Source: Janibacter endophyticus (GTDB lineage Bacteria; Actinomycetota; Actinomycetes; Actinomycetales; Dermatophilaceae). From it: 64,000 nucleotides of DNA. The stretch lies in NCBI RefSeq assembly GCF_016888335.1, contig NZ_JAFEJG010000004.1:2526835-2590834 (forward strand). Direction: 5' to 3'. Below are positions 48,250 through 56,987 of this stretch, in pieces. Positions within the stretch are counted from its first letter, which is position 1; each line of letters opens with the position of its first letter. The translations under genes were made by a program, and so were the position numbers. A model generated the notes under the pieces. The model had not been told where the DNA came from. It ran no database searches and worked only from the letters and a program-made list of their open reading frames with translations.

Positions 48250-49686
48250 TCAGGGCAGGGGGACGACGTCCACGGCGGGGTCGCTCGTCCGCGCCCGGAG
48301 CAGCGGGGTGACGCTGAGCACCGGCGCCCCCGCTGCCGTGCCGCGTGTCAGCACCGACGCGCGGACCTCGTCGCCGGAGACGCGACGCACCCAGACGGCC
48401 TCGGCGTCTCCCAGCGCGAGGACCCGCGCACGGTCCTTCTCCAGGGCGATCTCCTCGACCTTCTCCCGACCGGCGCTCACCGTGATCACCTCGACCTCTG
48501 AGGCGGCGACCGGCGACGAGAGAGCCAGGTGGCGCTCGAGGCCGTCGACCTGCGCCGGGACGGTGGTGCCGACGAGGTCGTCGACCAGCGGGCCGGCCAC
48601 GCTCCAGGCGATGTCCCCCGCGTCGCCGCCCTTCGGGGGCCGCCCGACGATCTCCGCCGCCGCCACGACGGGCTCGTCCGCGGTCACCGAGAGCGCCTGG
48701 ACGGAGTCCTTCGCGGCGACCTTCACCACGGCGGTCCCGCCGGCGGGCACGGTGACGACCCCGACCGCGTGCCCCCGCCGCTCGTCCATGGCCCGCACGG
48801 TGACGATGGCGTCCCGTCCGCCCGGGGCGGCGAGCACGACCCGGACCGTGCCGGCGTCGGGCACGGCCCCGAGGACGTGCTGCCGGTCCGGGCCCGCGGT
48901 GGCCGGGACCACCTCGAGCCCTCGCGGCGTGAGGCCGCTCATCCAGTGGTCGACGAGCCAGGCACCGACGGGACCTCCGGTGGCGGTGACCCGCAGCACC
49001 TGTGCCTCGTCGCCCCCCGTCACCCCGTCGAGGAGCAGCGCGGTGCGCGAGCGCGGAGGGACGACGATGTCCTGGCCCGCGGCCGGTCGCGAGGTCCCCT
49101 CCGGCGAGAGTGCGGTGAGGTCGACCGAGACGGGGTTCTCCCCCGGGTTCACGAGGAGCAGCCGTTCCTGACGACCGGCTCCAGCGCCTCCGCCGACGAG
49201 CCACTGGTCCGCCCGGGACGTCACGCACGGCGCGATGCTGCCGCCGGCCGCGGACTCGCGGCCGACGACGACCTGCTCGGCGCCGACGAGACCAGCGGCG
49301 AGCTCGCCCTCACCGGCGAGGGTCGATCCGTCCGGGGCCACGCCACGGTGCGCCACCCGTCGGGCACCGTCCGGCGCCTCGCGGGGGTCCTCCCCCACGG
49401 GGTGCACCGTGAGCGTGCCCGCCTCGGGCGCGCCCGGCGTCGACGGCGACGAACTGTCGTCCGGGGGCACCTGTCCGGCGACGACGCTCGGGGCGGCGAC
49501 GTCATCGACGCCCTCGACCCCGCGGAGCGGCGCTCCGGGGCAGACCAGCTCTGCCTCGCTCACGGGGACGGTCGCGGCCGTCGGTGTCGACGGGGTCACC
49601 TCGCCGTCAGGCCGCTCGACGAGCTGCCCGGTCGCGACCACGGCGGCTGCCGCTGCGATGGCGAGGCCGGCACCCAGGCTCCTCAT
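48250..49686 (-). CDS. DUF5719-like exported protein
   Basis: 478 residues from the ATG at 49686, which overlaps the glycosyltransferase stop. N-terminal signal/anchor (LGAGLAIAAAAAVVATGQLV), then repeated beta-rich segments with motifs such as GAGRQERLLLVNPGENPVSV and AWLVDHWMSGLTPRGLEVV, recurring in DUF5719 proteins. Probably an extracytoplasmic beta-sandwich protein attached to the membrane. It is co-transcribed with the large glycosyltransferase, suggesting a joint role at the envelope. No catalytic motif seen. Confidence 0.78.
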   Translation of the reverse strand: MRSLGAGLAIAAAAAVVATGQLVERPDGEVTPSTPTAATVPVSEAELVCPGAPLRGVEGVDDVAAPSVVAGQVPPDDSSSPSTPGAPEAGTLTVHPVGEDPREAPDGARRVAHRGVAPDGSTLAGEGELAAGLVGAEQVVVGRESAAGGSIAPCVTSRADQWLVGGGAGAGRQERLLLVNPGENPVSVDLTALSPEGTSRPAAGQDIVVPPRSRTALLLDGVTGGDEAQVLRVTATGGPVGAWLVDHWMSGLTPRGLEVVPATAGPDRQHVLGAVPDAGTVRVVLAAPGGRDAIVTVRAMDERRGHAVGVVTVPAGGTAVVKVAAKDSVQALSVTADEPVVAAAEIVGRPPKGGDAGDIAWSVAGPLVDDLVGTTVPAQVDGLERHLALSSPVAASEVEVITVSAGREKVEEIALEKDRARVLALGDAEAVWVRRVSGDEVRASVLTRGTAAGAPVLSVTPLLRARTSDPAVDVVPLP

Positions 49687-52600
49687 CGGTCCTCCTCGCG
49701 CGGCGTGCGCCGGTCGGTCGGGAGTGCCAGGTAGAGCGCGACGACGAGCGCCCCGAGCATGACCCACTTCCAGGTGGCATGACCGACATCGACCGCGATC
49801 TCCACCTCGGAGACTCCCTCGGGCACGGCATAGGTCGGGGCGGCGCTGCGGGTGTCGAGGACCAGCGGGGTGCGGTCCCCCGTGACGACGGCGTGCTCGG
49901 TCCAGCCCACCGCCTCTCCGACGACGATCCGCCCCGGGCCCTGCACCGGGTGGCTCCGCACGCTCGCGCTGTGGTCAGCCAGCCCGTCGAGGGTGAGCGA
50001 GCCGTCCTCCCCGACGAGCCGTGCCCGCGAGGGTGTCCGCGCGCCCATGGCGTCCGGCCGCACCGACCAGGTGGTCGTCCCCTCCCCGTCGCTCATCCGA
50101 CGAAGCCCGGGGGTCGAGTCGATGGCCACCTCGTCCTCCTTCGTCGGGTGGTGCATCGTCACGTAGCCGATCCCCCACGTCCCGAGCGCGACGTCGACCG
50201 GCGTGCGGCCGCTCGCCCCCAGGCCGAGCAGCGCCGCGACCTCGCGGCTGACCCCCTCCTCCGTCATCGGCCGCGGGAGGTCGCGGACGAGCTGCGGGGC
50301 CTCCCGGCCGACGAGCCGGCTGGTGAGACGACCGTCGGCGCGCGCGAGCACGAGCGTCCTTGACGCGAGCGGTCCCTCGGCCGCCTCGATCGCGATCCGC
50401 GGGCGCTCGTCGCGCCAGGTCGTCAGTCCGTCGCCGAAGCTGGTGAGGGCCACGAGGGCGGCACTCCCGAGGACCCCGACCGCGAGGGTCACAGCCGGGA
50501 GTGCCCGGGCCACCTGCCGCGCCCGGCCGGTGGCGGCGGGCAGGCCGGTGACCCCGAGCCCGGCGAGCACGAGGAGACCGACGGTGACGAGCAGCCCCCC
50601 GGTACCGGGCCAGGGATGGATGTCGAGCCCCGCGCCGGGCGTCCCGGCCGGCACCGTGCCGAGGACGACGAAGGGGGACACGACGGCGCCTGCGGCTCCG
50701 AGGACCGCGACGACCGCGGCCGCGACGCTCAGGGCGGCGCGTCCCACGACGAGGCCGAGGATGGCGAGCAGCAGGACCGGCAGGTACCACCAGAGCGGGA
50801 TCTCTCCCGGTCCACCGGGAGCCGCCGCCGCGAGCCGCCAGCCCTCGGGCAGGTCGCCGTGCGAGGTCGTGCCCCAGCCGGCGAGCAGCCGCAGCGGCTC
50901 GGCCCGGAGCGTGAGCAGCCACGGCCCCGCGAGGAAGAGCGGGACCGCAGCGAGGGCGATCCCCCGCCCTCTCCGACCGGGCCCGCCGCGAAGCAGCAGC
51001 CCGAGCCCGACGAGGACGACGAGCAGGCCGAGGGCGGGGACGAAGACCCCGACGACGGCGGCCCACAGGGCTGTCCGCACGGCGTCGCTCGACCCCGGTC
51101 CCGCGCGCGATGCACGCACGACACCTGCCCCCACCCGCGGTAGCAGGACGATGGCCACGAGGGCGCCCACCCTCCCTTCGCCCGCTGCGGCGGCGGCAAC
51201 CGGGGTGGCGACCCAGCCCAGGCCCAGCAGGGCGCGGACCCATCGCGCCGGGGTGACGACCCGGGCGGCCCGGTAGGCGACCAGCGCAGCCAGCGGCAGG
51301 GCAGCAAGGACGAAGACGGTGAGCACGACACCGGCGGGCGAGCCGGTCTGGTCGCCCCCGGGCAGGCGCTCCACGACCCAGCTCGCCGCAGCGAGGAGCA
51401 GCAGGGCGGGACTCTGCTCCCCCGCCGCGCCGACCCCGGAGCCGTTCCAGGCGTCACGCCAGGCCGCGAAGAGGGAGCGGGCCGTGGCCCGGCCCCCGAG
51501 CAGCTCGCCGCCGACGAGCCCACCGTCAGGGCCGTCCCGGAGCTCACCGGTGATGAAGCGCCCCGCCCAGGCGGACATGGCGACCGCCGCGAGGAGCAGG
51601 TACGGGAGGGGGCTGCGGAGCACGCTGCCGGTGTCTCCCCCGGCGGTGCGGCCGTCGAGGCGCTCGTCGGCGCCCCGGATGTCGTCGACGAGTCGGCGGC
51701 GGGCCTGGTCGTCGGCGACGAAGAGCGTGGAGAGGTCCCGACGCCCGACCTCGGCAGACGACCCCCGACGGCGCACCGCCGGGAGGAGCCTGGGGCTGAG
51801 CGACCCCTTGACGAGGGCGAGCTCCTCGGTGGCGAGGTCGGGCCGACGGATGAGCAGCAGGCCGAGGGCGAGCAGGCCGGAGACCAGTGCGCCTCCGAGC
51901 GCCCGCAGCGGCAGCGAGAGGGCCGTGCCGCGCGCGAGCGCGACGCTGCGCGCCTGGGCCCGGTGGTCGCTGCCCGGGCGGCGCTCGTCGCTCCGGGGGA
52001 CGACGGCGACCCGCGCGTCGGGGACGGCGACGACCCGCAGGCCCCTGCGGTGCGCGCGCCACCCGAGGTCGAGGTCCGCGCCCAGCTCGCCGAGCGACGC
52101 GTGGTGCCCGTCGAGGTCGAGGTAGGCCTGCCGGTCCACGAGCAGACCCTCGAGCGGTCCCGCGATGACGTCGAGGGCGTCGTCGTGCTGTCCCTGGTCG
52201 CGCTCCCCAGACCGGGGCGTGGGGACGAGACGGCCGGCCCGGGTGACCTGGATCCCCTGCCGGACGATGACACCCGGGTCGGCGACGTCGACGAGCTTCG
52301 GGGTGGCTATCGCCACCCCGCGGGCGACCGCGCCGACGAGGCGGGTCAGCGCCTCCGGCTGCGGACGGCAGCGGCTCGTGAGGATCCAGACCAGGTCGCG
52401 GCGCCCGTCGTGGGTGGGCAGGCTCGCGACGAGGTCGCGCAGCGCTCGTCGCGCGCTCTTGCGCTCGGGCAGCCGGGTGACGAGCACGCTGGCACCGGCC
52501 TGGCGCGCGGGGGCCGCGAGCGCCTCGAGGTCACCGAGACCGTCCGGGCTCGAGTCGACGAGGAGGAGTGTCGAGACGAGGGGGCCGGCGTCCGTGGCCG

Positions 52601-52757
52601 GATGGGCAGCGGTCTGGGCGAGGAGGGCGGCGATCGCGGCGGCCGCGTCGTCGGACGTGCTGGCGAGGAGGACGGCCGAGACGGCCGGCTCGTCCTCGGG
52701 GACCCGGCGTGAGGGCGCCGCGGTCGGGGGGCGATGCTCGGGAGGTGCGTCAGTCAC
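49683..52757 (-). CDS. Large membrane glycosyltransferase (GT2-like)
   Basis: 1024 residues from a GTG at 52757. N-terminal GT-A domain (about 25-270): LLLVDSSPDGLGDLEALAAP, DLVWILTSRCRPQPEALTRL, and ADLDLGWRAHRRGLRVVAVP, the ED/GWR region of family 2. About twelve membrane helices follow, then an extracytoplasmic C-terminal part. Actinobacterial homologues sit between DUF5719 and whiB2. Donor and acceptor are unknown; context points to an envelope glycan. A GACGAAGGGG repeat (50667) lies in a membrane segment, read as SPFVVLG. Confidence 0.82.
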   Translation of the reverse strand: MTDAPPEHRPPTAAPSRRVPEDEPAVSAVLLASTSDDAAAAIAALLAQTAAHPATDAGPLVSTLLLVDSSPDGLGDLEALAAPARQAGASVLVTRLPERKSARRALRDLVASLPTHDGRRDLVWILTSRCRPQPEALTRLVGAVARGVAIATPKLVDVADPGVIVRQGIQVTRAGRLVPTPRSGERDQGQHDDALDVIAGPLEGLLVDRQAYLDLDGHHASLGELGADLDLGWRAHRRGLRVVAVPDARVAVVPRSDERRPGSDHRAQARSVALARGTALSLPLRALGGALVSGLLALGLLLIRRPDLATEELALVKGSLSPRLLPAVRRRGSSAEVGRRDLSTLFVADDQARRRLVDDIRGADERLDGRTAGGDTGSVLRSPLPYLLLAAVAMSAWAGRFITGELRDGPDGGLVGGELLGGRATARSLFAAWRDAWNGSGVGAAGEQSPALLLLAAASWVVERLPGGDQTGSPAGVVLTVFVLAALPLAALVAYRAARVVTPARWVRALLGLGWVATPVAAAAAGEGRVGALVAIVLLPRVGAGVVRASRAGPGSSDAVRTALWAAVVGVFVPALGLLVVLVGLGLLLRGGPGRRGRGIALAAVPLFLAGPWLLTLRAEPLRLLAGWGTTSHGDLPEGWRLAAAAPGGPGEIPLWWYLPVLLLAILGLVVGRAALSVAAAVVAVLGAAGAVVSPFVVLGTVPAGTPGAGLDIHPWPGTGGLLVTVGLLVLAGLGVTGLPAATGRARQVARALPAVTLAVGVLGSAALVALTSFGDGLTTWRDERPRIAIEAAEGPLASRTLVLARADGRLTSRLVGREAPQLVRDLPRPMTEEGVSREVAALLGLGASGRTPVDVALGTWGIGYVTMHHPTKEDEVAIDSTPGLRRMSDGEGTTTWSVRPDAMGARTPSRARLVGEDGSLTLDGLADHSASVRSHPVQGPGRIVVGEAVGWTEHAVVTGDRTPLVLDTRSAAPTYAVPEGVSEVEIAVDVGHATWKWVMLGALVVALYLALPTDRRTPREEDR

Positions 52758-52767
52758 GAGGAGCGCG

Positions 52768-53034
52768 TCAGACGGCGCGCTTCTTCAGCTTGCGCCGCTC
52801 GCGCTCCGAGAGCCCGCCCCAGATGCCGAAGCGCTCGTCGTTGGCCAGCGCGTACTCGAGACACTCCTTGCGCACCTCGCAGCCGACGCACACCTTCTTG
52901 GCCTCACGGGTGGATCCGCCCTTCTCCGGGAAGAAGGCCTCGGGATCGGTCTGGGCACAGAGCGAGCGCTCCTGCCAGGACATCTCCTCGGCCTCGTCGT
53001 CCTGGATCGGGGTCAGCAGAAGCAGGTCGTGCAT
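52768..53034 (-). CDS. whiB2: WhiB2-type iron-sulphur regulator
   Basis: 88 residues from the ATG at 53034 with GAGGAGGG upstream. Four cluster ligands at C26, C49, C52 and C58, then GIWGGLSERERRKLKKRAV, the WhiB2/WhmD signature. WhiB2 is needed for septation in mycobacteria and for sporulation septation in Streptomyces (WhiB). A longer ATG start at 53067 is possible but lies inside the leader hairpin region. Confidence 0.95.
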   Translation of the reverse strand: MHDLLLLTPIQDDEAEEMSWQERSLCAQTDPEAFFPEKGGSTREAKKVCVGCEVRKECLEYALANDERFGIWGGLSERERRKLKKRAV

Positions 53035-53052
53035 CGGTCCCTCCTCGATGTT

Positions 53053-53089
53053 TCGCACTCGACCCACGCGAGAGATCTCGCGTGTGCGA
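53053..53089 (-). promoter_or_regulatory. Leader palindrome of whiB2
   Basis: CACGCGAGA (53065-53073), GA, TCTCGCGTG (53076-53084): 9-base arms. Flanking TCGCAC (53053-53058) and GTGCGA (53084-53089) extend the symmetry around an unpaired stretch. It falls between the promoter and the ribosome-binding site, so it would form a hairpin in the whiB2 leader or serve as a protein site. Confidence 0.6.
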
Positions 53090-53127
53090 TGTCACGACCT
53101 GCCCGGGGCAGAAAGAACATCACCGAA

Positions 53128-53157
53128 ATTACACGCGTGTCATACGTGATTAGTCAA
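53128..53157 (-). promoter_or_regulatory. whiB2 promoter
   Basis: TTGACT (53152-53157 on the minus strand) and TGTAAT (53128-53133) with an 18-base spacer, in the most AT-rich patch of the region. The -10 end overlaps the palindrome ACACGCGTGT (53131-53140), a plausible operator that shares CACGCG with the leader hairpin. Confidence 0.6.
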
Positions 53158-53180
53158 GCCGGAAGCGCTATGCGGCGACG

Positions 53181-53190
53181 CCCCCCCCCC
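53181..53190 (+). repeat. Ten-base C tract
   Basis: A run of exactly ten C's in the whiB2/CofD-like divergent spacer, about 48 bases upstream of the CofD-like start. Confidence 0.9.
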
Positions 53191-53237
53191 GTTGCCCTCC
53201 CCGAGGGTGTATGGGGAGGCTGCGCGAGACTATGCCC

Positions 53238-54125
53238 ATGCGCCTGACGGTCCTTGCCCCCTCGACCCGCTCCGCCCCCTTCGTCGCCGACCTGCTCGCC
53301 CGTGCGGCAGGACCGGCCGAGGTCGTCGTCGCCACGGGTGAGGACCTCACGGCTCTCGACCTGCGGCAGTGGCCGGTGGCCGACGCCGTCCTCGACGCGC
53401 TGGCAGGTCGCCCCACGCCCCGCGGTCGCGAGGTCCAGGACCAGCTCGGGAGGCTCGGCGTGCCCGGCTGGCCGGTCCTGCACGACGAGGACCTCGCGAC
53501 GCACCTCGCCCGCAGCGCGTGGCTGGCTCGGGGCGCAAGCCCCAGCGAGGTTCTCGGACGTCTCGCAGCGGCCCGCGGGCTGCCCGCCGGCGTGACCCTG
53601 CGCCCGGTCACCGACCTCCCTGTCGAGACCCATGTGGTCCTCGACCTGCCGGACGGCGAGGCCCCGCAGTCGGCGGTCCATGTCCGCCAGTGGCGCGAGC
53701 AGCTCGAGGGTGCTCCGCTGCCCAGCCGGGTCGTCGTCGCCGGGCTCGACCGGGCCGTCGCCGCCCCCGGGGTCCTCGACGCCATCCGGTCGGCGGAGGT
53801 CGTCGTCGTGGCTCCCGCCGACCCGGTCCTCGAGACAGGCGCGCTCCTCGGCGTGGCCGGAGTGAGCGACGCGCTCCGAGGCACCGACGCGTCGGTGGTC
53901 GTCGTCGACCCCATGACGGGCGAAGGGGGCGCGCCCGGGCTCGCCGTGGCCGGCCTGCCGGAGAGCGGGCCGGGCGCCGCCACGGTCTTCCGCGACATGG
54001 CGGACGTCTGGGTCACCGGCCCCGCCGCCGGTCCGGACGAGCGGTACCCCGCCTCGCTGCGGGTGGTCCGCTCCCCCGGCACCACCCCGGCCGAGCTCGC
54101 GGCAGCCGTCCTCGGGGCGGTCTGA
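53238..54125 (+). CDS. CofD/FbiA-like protein, probably degenerate
   Basis: 295 residues from the ATG at 53238 (another ATG lies two codons upstream). The C-terminal two thirds follow FbiA/CofD (2-phospho-L-lactate transferase, coenzyme F420 synthesis): LPVETHVVLDLPDGEAPQSA, APGVLDAIRSAEVVVVAPAD and ALRGTDASVVVVDPM. The N-terminus, however, reads RLTVLAPSTRSAPFVADLLA where FbiA has the glycine-rich GGVGGAR phosphate loop, and the expected Asp-rich substrate loop is absent. The place beside whiB2 is that of fbiA in mycobacteria, but no fbiB follows. It may have lost activity or changed substrate. Confidence 0.7.
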   Translation: MRLTVLAPSTRSAPFVADLLARAAGPAEVVVATGEDLTALDLRQWPVADAVLDALAGRPTPRGREVQDQLGRLGVPGWPVLHDEDLATHLARSAWLARGASPSEVLGRLAAARGLPAGVTLRPVTDLPVETHVVLDLPDGEAPQSAVHVRQWREQLEGAPLPSRVVVAGLDRAVAAPGVLDAIRSAEVVVVAPADPVLETGALLGVAGVSDALRGTDASVVVVDPMTGEGGAPGLAVAGLPESGPGAATVFRDMADVWVTGPAAGPDERYPASLRVVRSPGTTPAELAAAVLGAV

Positions 54126-54182
54126 GGCTCATCCCTCGCCCCCGGCGCGCAGGAGGGGCGCGAAGGGGGTGGTGCCGCCGGC

Positions 54183-55100
54183 TCAGAAGCGGCGCGGCAG
54201 GTGGGTCGGCAGGGTCCGGCGGGGACCTCTCCGGGGCACCGCCGGGCCCGTCCCCACGACGATGACGCACGCGCGGTGGCGGTGGCCGGCGTAGGGCTCG
54301 AGCAGGCGGGCGAGGTCGTCGTCGTCACCGATCTCGCCGGTGAGTGCGTACGTGACGTCGCGGGCGAGGTGGTAGTCGCCGAAGCTCACGGCGTCGGCGT
54401 CCCCGAGAGCCCGGTGGGCGACCTCGGCGGCGGTCCAGCGCCCGACGCCCGGGAGGGCCAGCAGGCGGCGCCGCGCCTCGCCGCGCGGGAGGTCGGCGCA
54501 CTCTTCGAGCCGGCCGGCGACGCGCGCCGCGGACACGACGACCCGGCTGCGCGACTGCTCGACCCCCGACTCCAGCCACGCCCACGACGGGATCGCGGCC
54601 CACCCCTTCGCCGTCGGCGGGCAGACCATCCCACGCTCGCCCGCCGGCCCGGGCGCCGGGGTCCCGAAGCGGCGGACGAGCCGGCGGTAGGACGCGAAGG
54701 CCTCGCGGCCGGTGACCCGCTGCTCGATGACGGCGCAGACGAGGGCCTGCAGGACGAGCCGCGACGCGGGTGCCCGCCAGGTCGACCACGAGGGCCAGCT
54801 GCGGGCCACGAGGTCGTGGTGCGGGACGAAGCCCGTGGGGTCGTCGCGGCCCCCGAGCAGGTCGGGCAGCGCCTCGAGGAACCACGCGGCACCCGGCCCC
54901 CACGCCGTGGCCTCGACGTCGGCGCCGGGGCGCAGCCTCGCGCTCACCGGACCGTCGGCCGTGGTCCAGGCCAGCCACCAGGCCTCGCCCTCCCGTTGCG
55001 ACGTGGGGTCGCCGGCGCCGCGGTGGAAGGGGGCGAGCACCCGGTCGAGACGGACCGGGGCGTCGAGACCCGGCGGCTGGTGCCGTCGGGTGCGCTCCAT
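54183..55100 (-). CDS. AlkA-like HhH-GPD DNA glycosylase
   Basis: 305 residues. The helix-hairpin-helix LLALPGVGRWTAAEVAHRAL is followed by the catalytic Asp in AVSFGDYHLARDV, as in AlkA/OGG superfamily enzymes that excise alkylated purines. Upstream RLVLQALVCAVIEQRVTGRE is the conserved substrate-pocket helix. The N-terminal 100 residues are AlkA_N-like. No [4Fe-4S] cysteines. Convergent with the CofD-like gene. Confidence 0.88.
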   Translation of the reverse strand: MERTRRHQPPGLDAPVRLDRVLAPFHRGAGDPTSQREGEAWWLAWTTADGPVSARLRPGADVEATAWGPGAAWFLEALPDLLGGRDDPTGFVPHHDLVARSWPSWSTWRAPASRLVLQALVCAVIEQRVTGREAFASYRRLVRRFGTPAPGPAGERGMVCPPTAKGWAAIPSWAWLESGVEQSRSRVVVSAARVAGRLEECADLPRGEARRRLLALPGVGRWTAAEVAHRALGDADAVSFGDYHLARDVTYALTGEIGDDDDLARLLEPYAGHRHRACVIVVGTGPAVPRRGPRRTLPTHLPRRF

Positions 55101-55102
55101 GC

Positions 55103-56002
55103 TCAGCGCTTGCGGAAGGTCAGCAGGATGAAGGTGTAGTCGAGGTCGACCCGGGTCCAGTGGACGGGCCGCTCGGGGTGGGCCAGCGCCGCGTCGTCGA
55201 GCTCGCCGACGAGCTCGAGCCCGTGCCGCTCGGCCAGTGCGACGAGGTCACGGATCTCCGCGGGAGAGAAGATGTGCACCTGCGCGCCGTAGATGTGCTT
55301 GCCCGTCGTGTCGGGCGGGCTCTGGTCGTAGTCGGTGGACACGACGAGCACGCCGCCCGGGCGCAGCACGCGGGCCGACTCGGCGACGAACCCCTCGATC
55401 GGCACGCCGTGCTCGATGACGGACATGCAGGTGATCGCGTCGAGCGCGCCGTCGTCGAGGCCGGTCGCGGTGACGTCGCCGTAGCGGAAGGTCACGCCGT
55501 CGCGGCGCACGACGTCGCCGAACTCGAGGTTGATCCCGATGAGCGACTCGGGGCGCGCGCCGAAGCCGTAGAGCCGCAGCCACGGCAGGACGGACGAGTA
55601 GCGGGCCGAGCCGGCGTCCATGACCCGGGCCGAGCGGGTGCCGTCGTCGACGAGGTCGAGGATCGCGCCGACGGCGCCGAGCGCGTCCCAGTTCTTCGGC
55701 AGGTCGCGGTGCAGCGGCAGCCGCAGGCTCCGGGCCTCGGCGGTGGCCCGCTCCCAGGTCGCCTTGTCCTTGAGGACCGCGGTGGGCGGCACCGACACCG
55801 GGGCGGGGCGTCCGCCGCCGAGTCCCGTGCGGGCCTCGACCCGGCGCTGGCCGGCGACGCGGCCCCACAGGGCGTGCTCGGCACCGCGCTTGGCGATCGC
55901 GAGGAGGCGCCCTCCGGGGGGCGCGGCCACCTGGCCGGCCGGCCCCGCCGTCGAGGACGAAGGGGGGAGCGCCGCGGGCTCGGAGGGAGTGGGGTCAGAC
56001 AT
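55103..56002 (-). CDS. SAM-dependent methyltransferase
   Basis: 299 residues from the ATG at 56002, overlapping the upstream stop by eight bases. A Pro/Ala-rich N-terminus (1-60) precedes a class I methyltransferase fold: ARVMDAGSARYSSVLPWL (motif I), LIGINLEFGDV (motif II), GLDDGALDAITCMSVIEHGV (motif IV) and RVLRPGGVLVVSTDYD (motif VI). Substrate unknown; probably a glycan or lipid, judging by the downstream end of a glycosyltransferase operon. One GACGAAGGGG copy in the linker. Confidence 0.85.
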   Translation of the reverse strand: MSDPTPSEPAALPPSSSTAGPAGQVAAPPGGRLLAIAKRGAEHALWGRVAGQRRVEARTGLGGGRPAPVSVPPTAVLKDKATWERATAEARSLRLPLHRDLPKNWDALGAVGAILDLVDDGTRSARVMDAGSARYSSVLPWLRLYGFGARPESLIGINLEFGDVVRRDGVTFRYGDVTATGLDDGALDAITCMSVIEHGVPIEGFVAESARVLRPGGVLVVSTDYDQSPPDTTGKHIYGAQVHIFSPAEIRDLVALAERHGLELVGELDDAALAHPERPVHWTRVDLDYTFILLTFRKR

Positions 56003-56987
56003 GAGGCTCAACCTTACGGTCCGGCAGGAGGTGGTGGGTGCGCGCCCAGAGCCAGCCGATGCCGGCCCAGGCCACGTCGGCGATGACGCTGTAGAAGCGT
56101 GCCACGACGACGACGGCGGTCGCGGCGGCGAGCGGCATGGACGTCGCGAGGAGGAGGACGAGGACCCCGTCACGGACCCCGACCCCGGCGGGGACGACGA
56201 AGGAGAACATGCCGATCCCGGCGGCGAGCAGGTACCCGCAGATGCTCACCACCGCGAGGTGACGGGCATCGGCTCCCTCGCGCGCCAGTGAGGTCGCCAT
56301 GACCCAGATCGAGGCGCCACCGGCGAGCCAGGACAGCGTGAACCACATCGTCGACAGCGCGACGGCCGGCGTGGAGAGATCGTGCTCGAGGGGCTCGCGG
56401 CGCAGCAGACGGAAGAGGGTGGCGATCGCCCGGTTGAGCACCGGCGGCCAGAGCCCGACGAGCAGACCCCCGATGACGAGGGCGAGGAACCACCAGGGCA
56501 GCTGCGCCTCGCCCCGGGTCACGAGGGCGGGCAGCGCCGGCAGCCCCGCGACCATGCCGCACAGCGCCGAGAGGGCGATCGTGATGAGCCCGACGACGGC
56601 GGTGCGACGGCGGGGCACGCCGAGGGTGCGGGCCATGTCGGCCTGCGCGACCACGGACCACACCGAGCCGGGGAGGTACTTGCCGAGCTGACCGACGAAG
56701 AAGACCCCGGAGGCCGGGGCGAGGTGGAGCCGCGACCCGAGGTCCGTGAGGAGCACCCGCCAACCGAGCATGGAGAGCACCGGAGAGACGAGGGCGAGGA
56801 GGAGACCCAGCGCGAGGGAGCCGGGCCCGATGCGCCGGAAGGACACGGACACGTCGGACCAGTTGCGCACCAGCGCGTAGCCCACCGCGGCGAGCACGAG
56901 GACGAGGAACCCGATCCGGACGGCGTCGACGACACGCTTGCGGGTCGAGGGGGGCGCGGTCGCAGGTCTGGGCGCGGACGTCGTCAT
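55995..56987 (-). CDS. YbhN/LPG-synthase transmembrane family protein
   Basis: 330 residues with about eight membrane helices and the family landmarks GQLGKYLPGSVWSVVAQADM and SFVVPAGVGVRDGVLVLLLA. UPF0104/AglD-type proteins often partner glycosyltransferases as lipid flippases or regulators. It overlaps genes on either side, so it belongs to the same operon (GT2, GT4-fusion, this gene, methyltransferase). Confidence 0.88.
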   Translation of the reverse strand: MTTSAPRPATAPPSTRKRVVDAVRIGFLVLVLAAVGYALVRNWSDVSVSFRRIGPGSLALGLLLALVSPVLSMLGWRVLLTDLGSRLHLAPASGVFFVGQLGKYLPGSVWSVVAQADMARTLGVPRRRTAVVGLITIALSALCGMVAGLPALPALVTRGEAQLPWWFLALVIGGLLVGLWPPVLNRAIATLFRLLRREPLEHDLSTPAVALSTMWFTLSWLAGGASIWVMATSLAREGADARHLAVVSICGYLLAAGIGMFSFVVPAGVGVRDGVLVLLLATSMPLAAATAVVVVARFYSVIADVAWAGIGWLWARTHHLLPDRKVEPHV

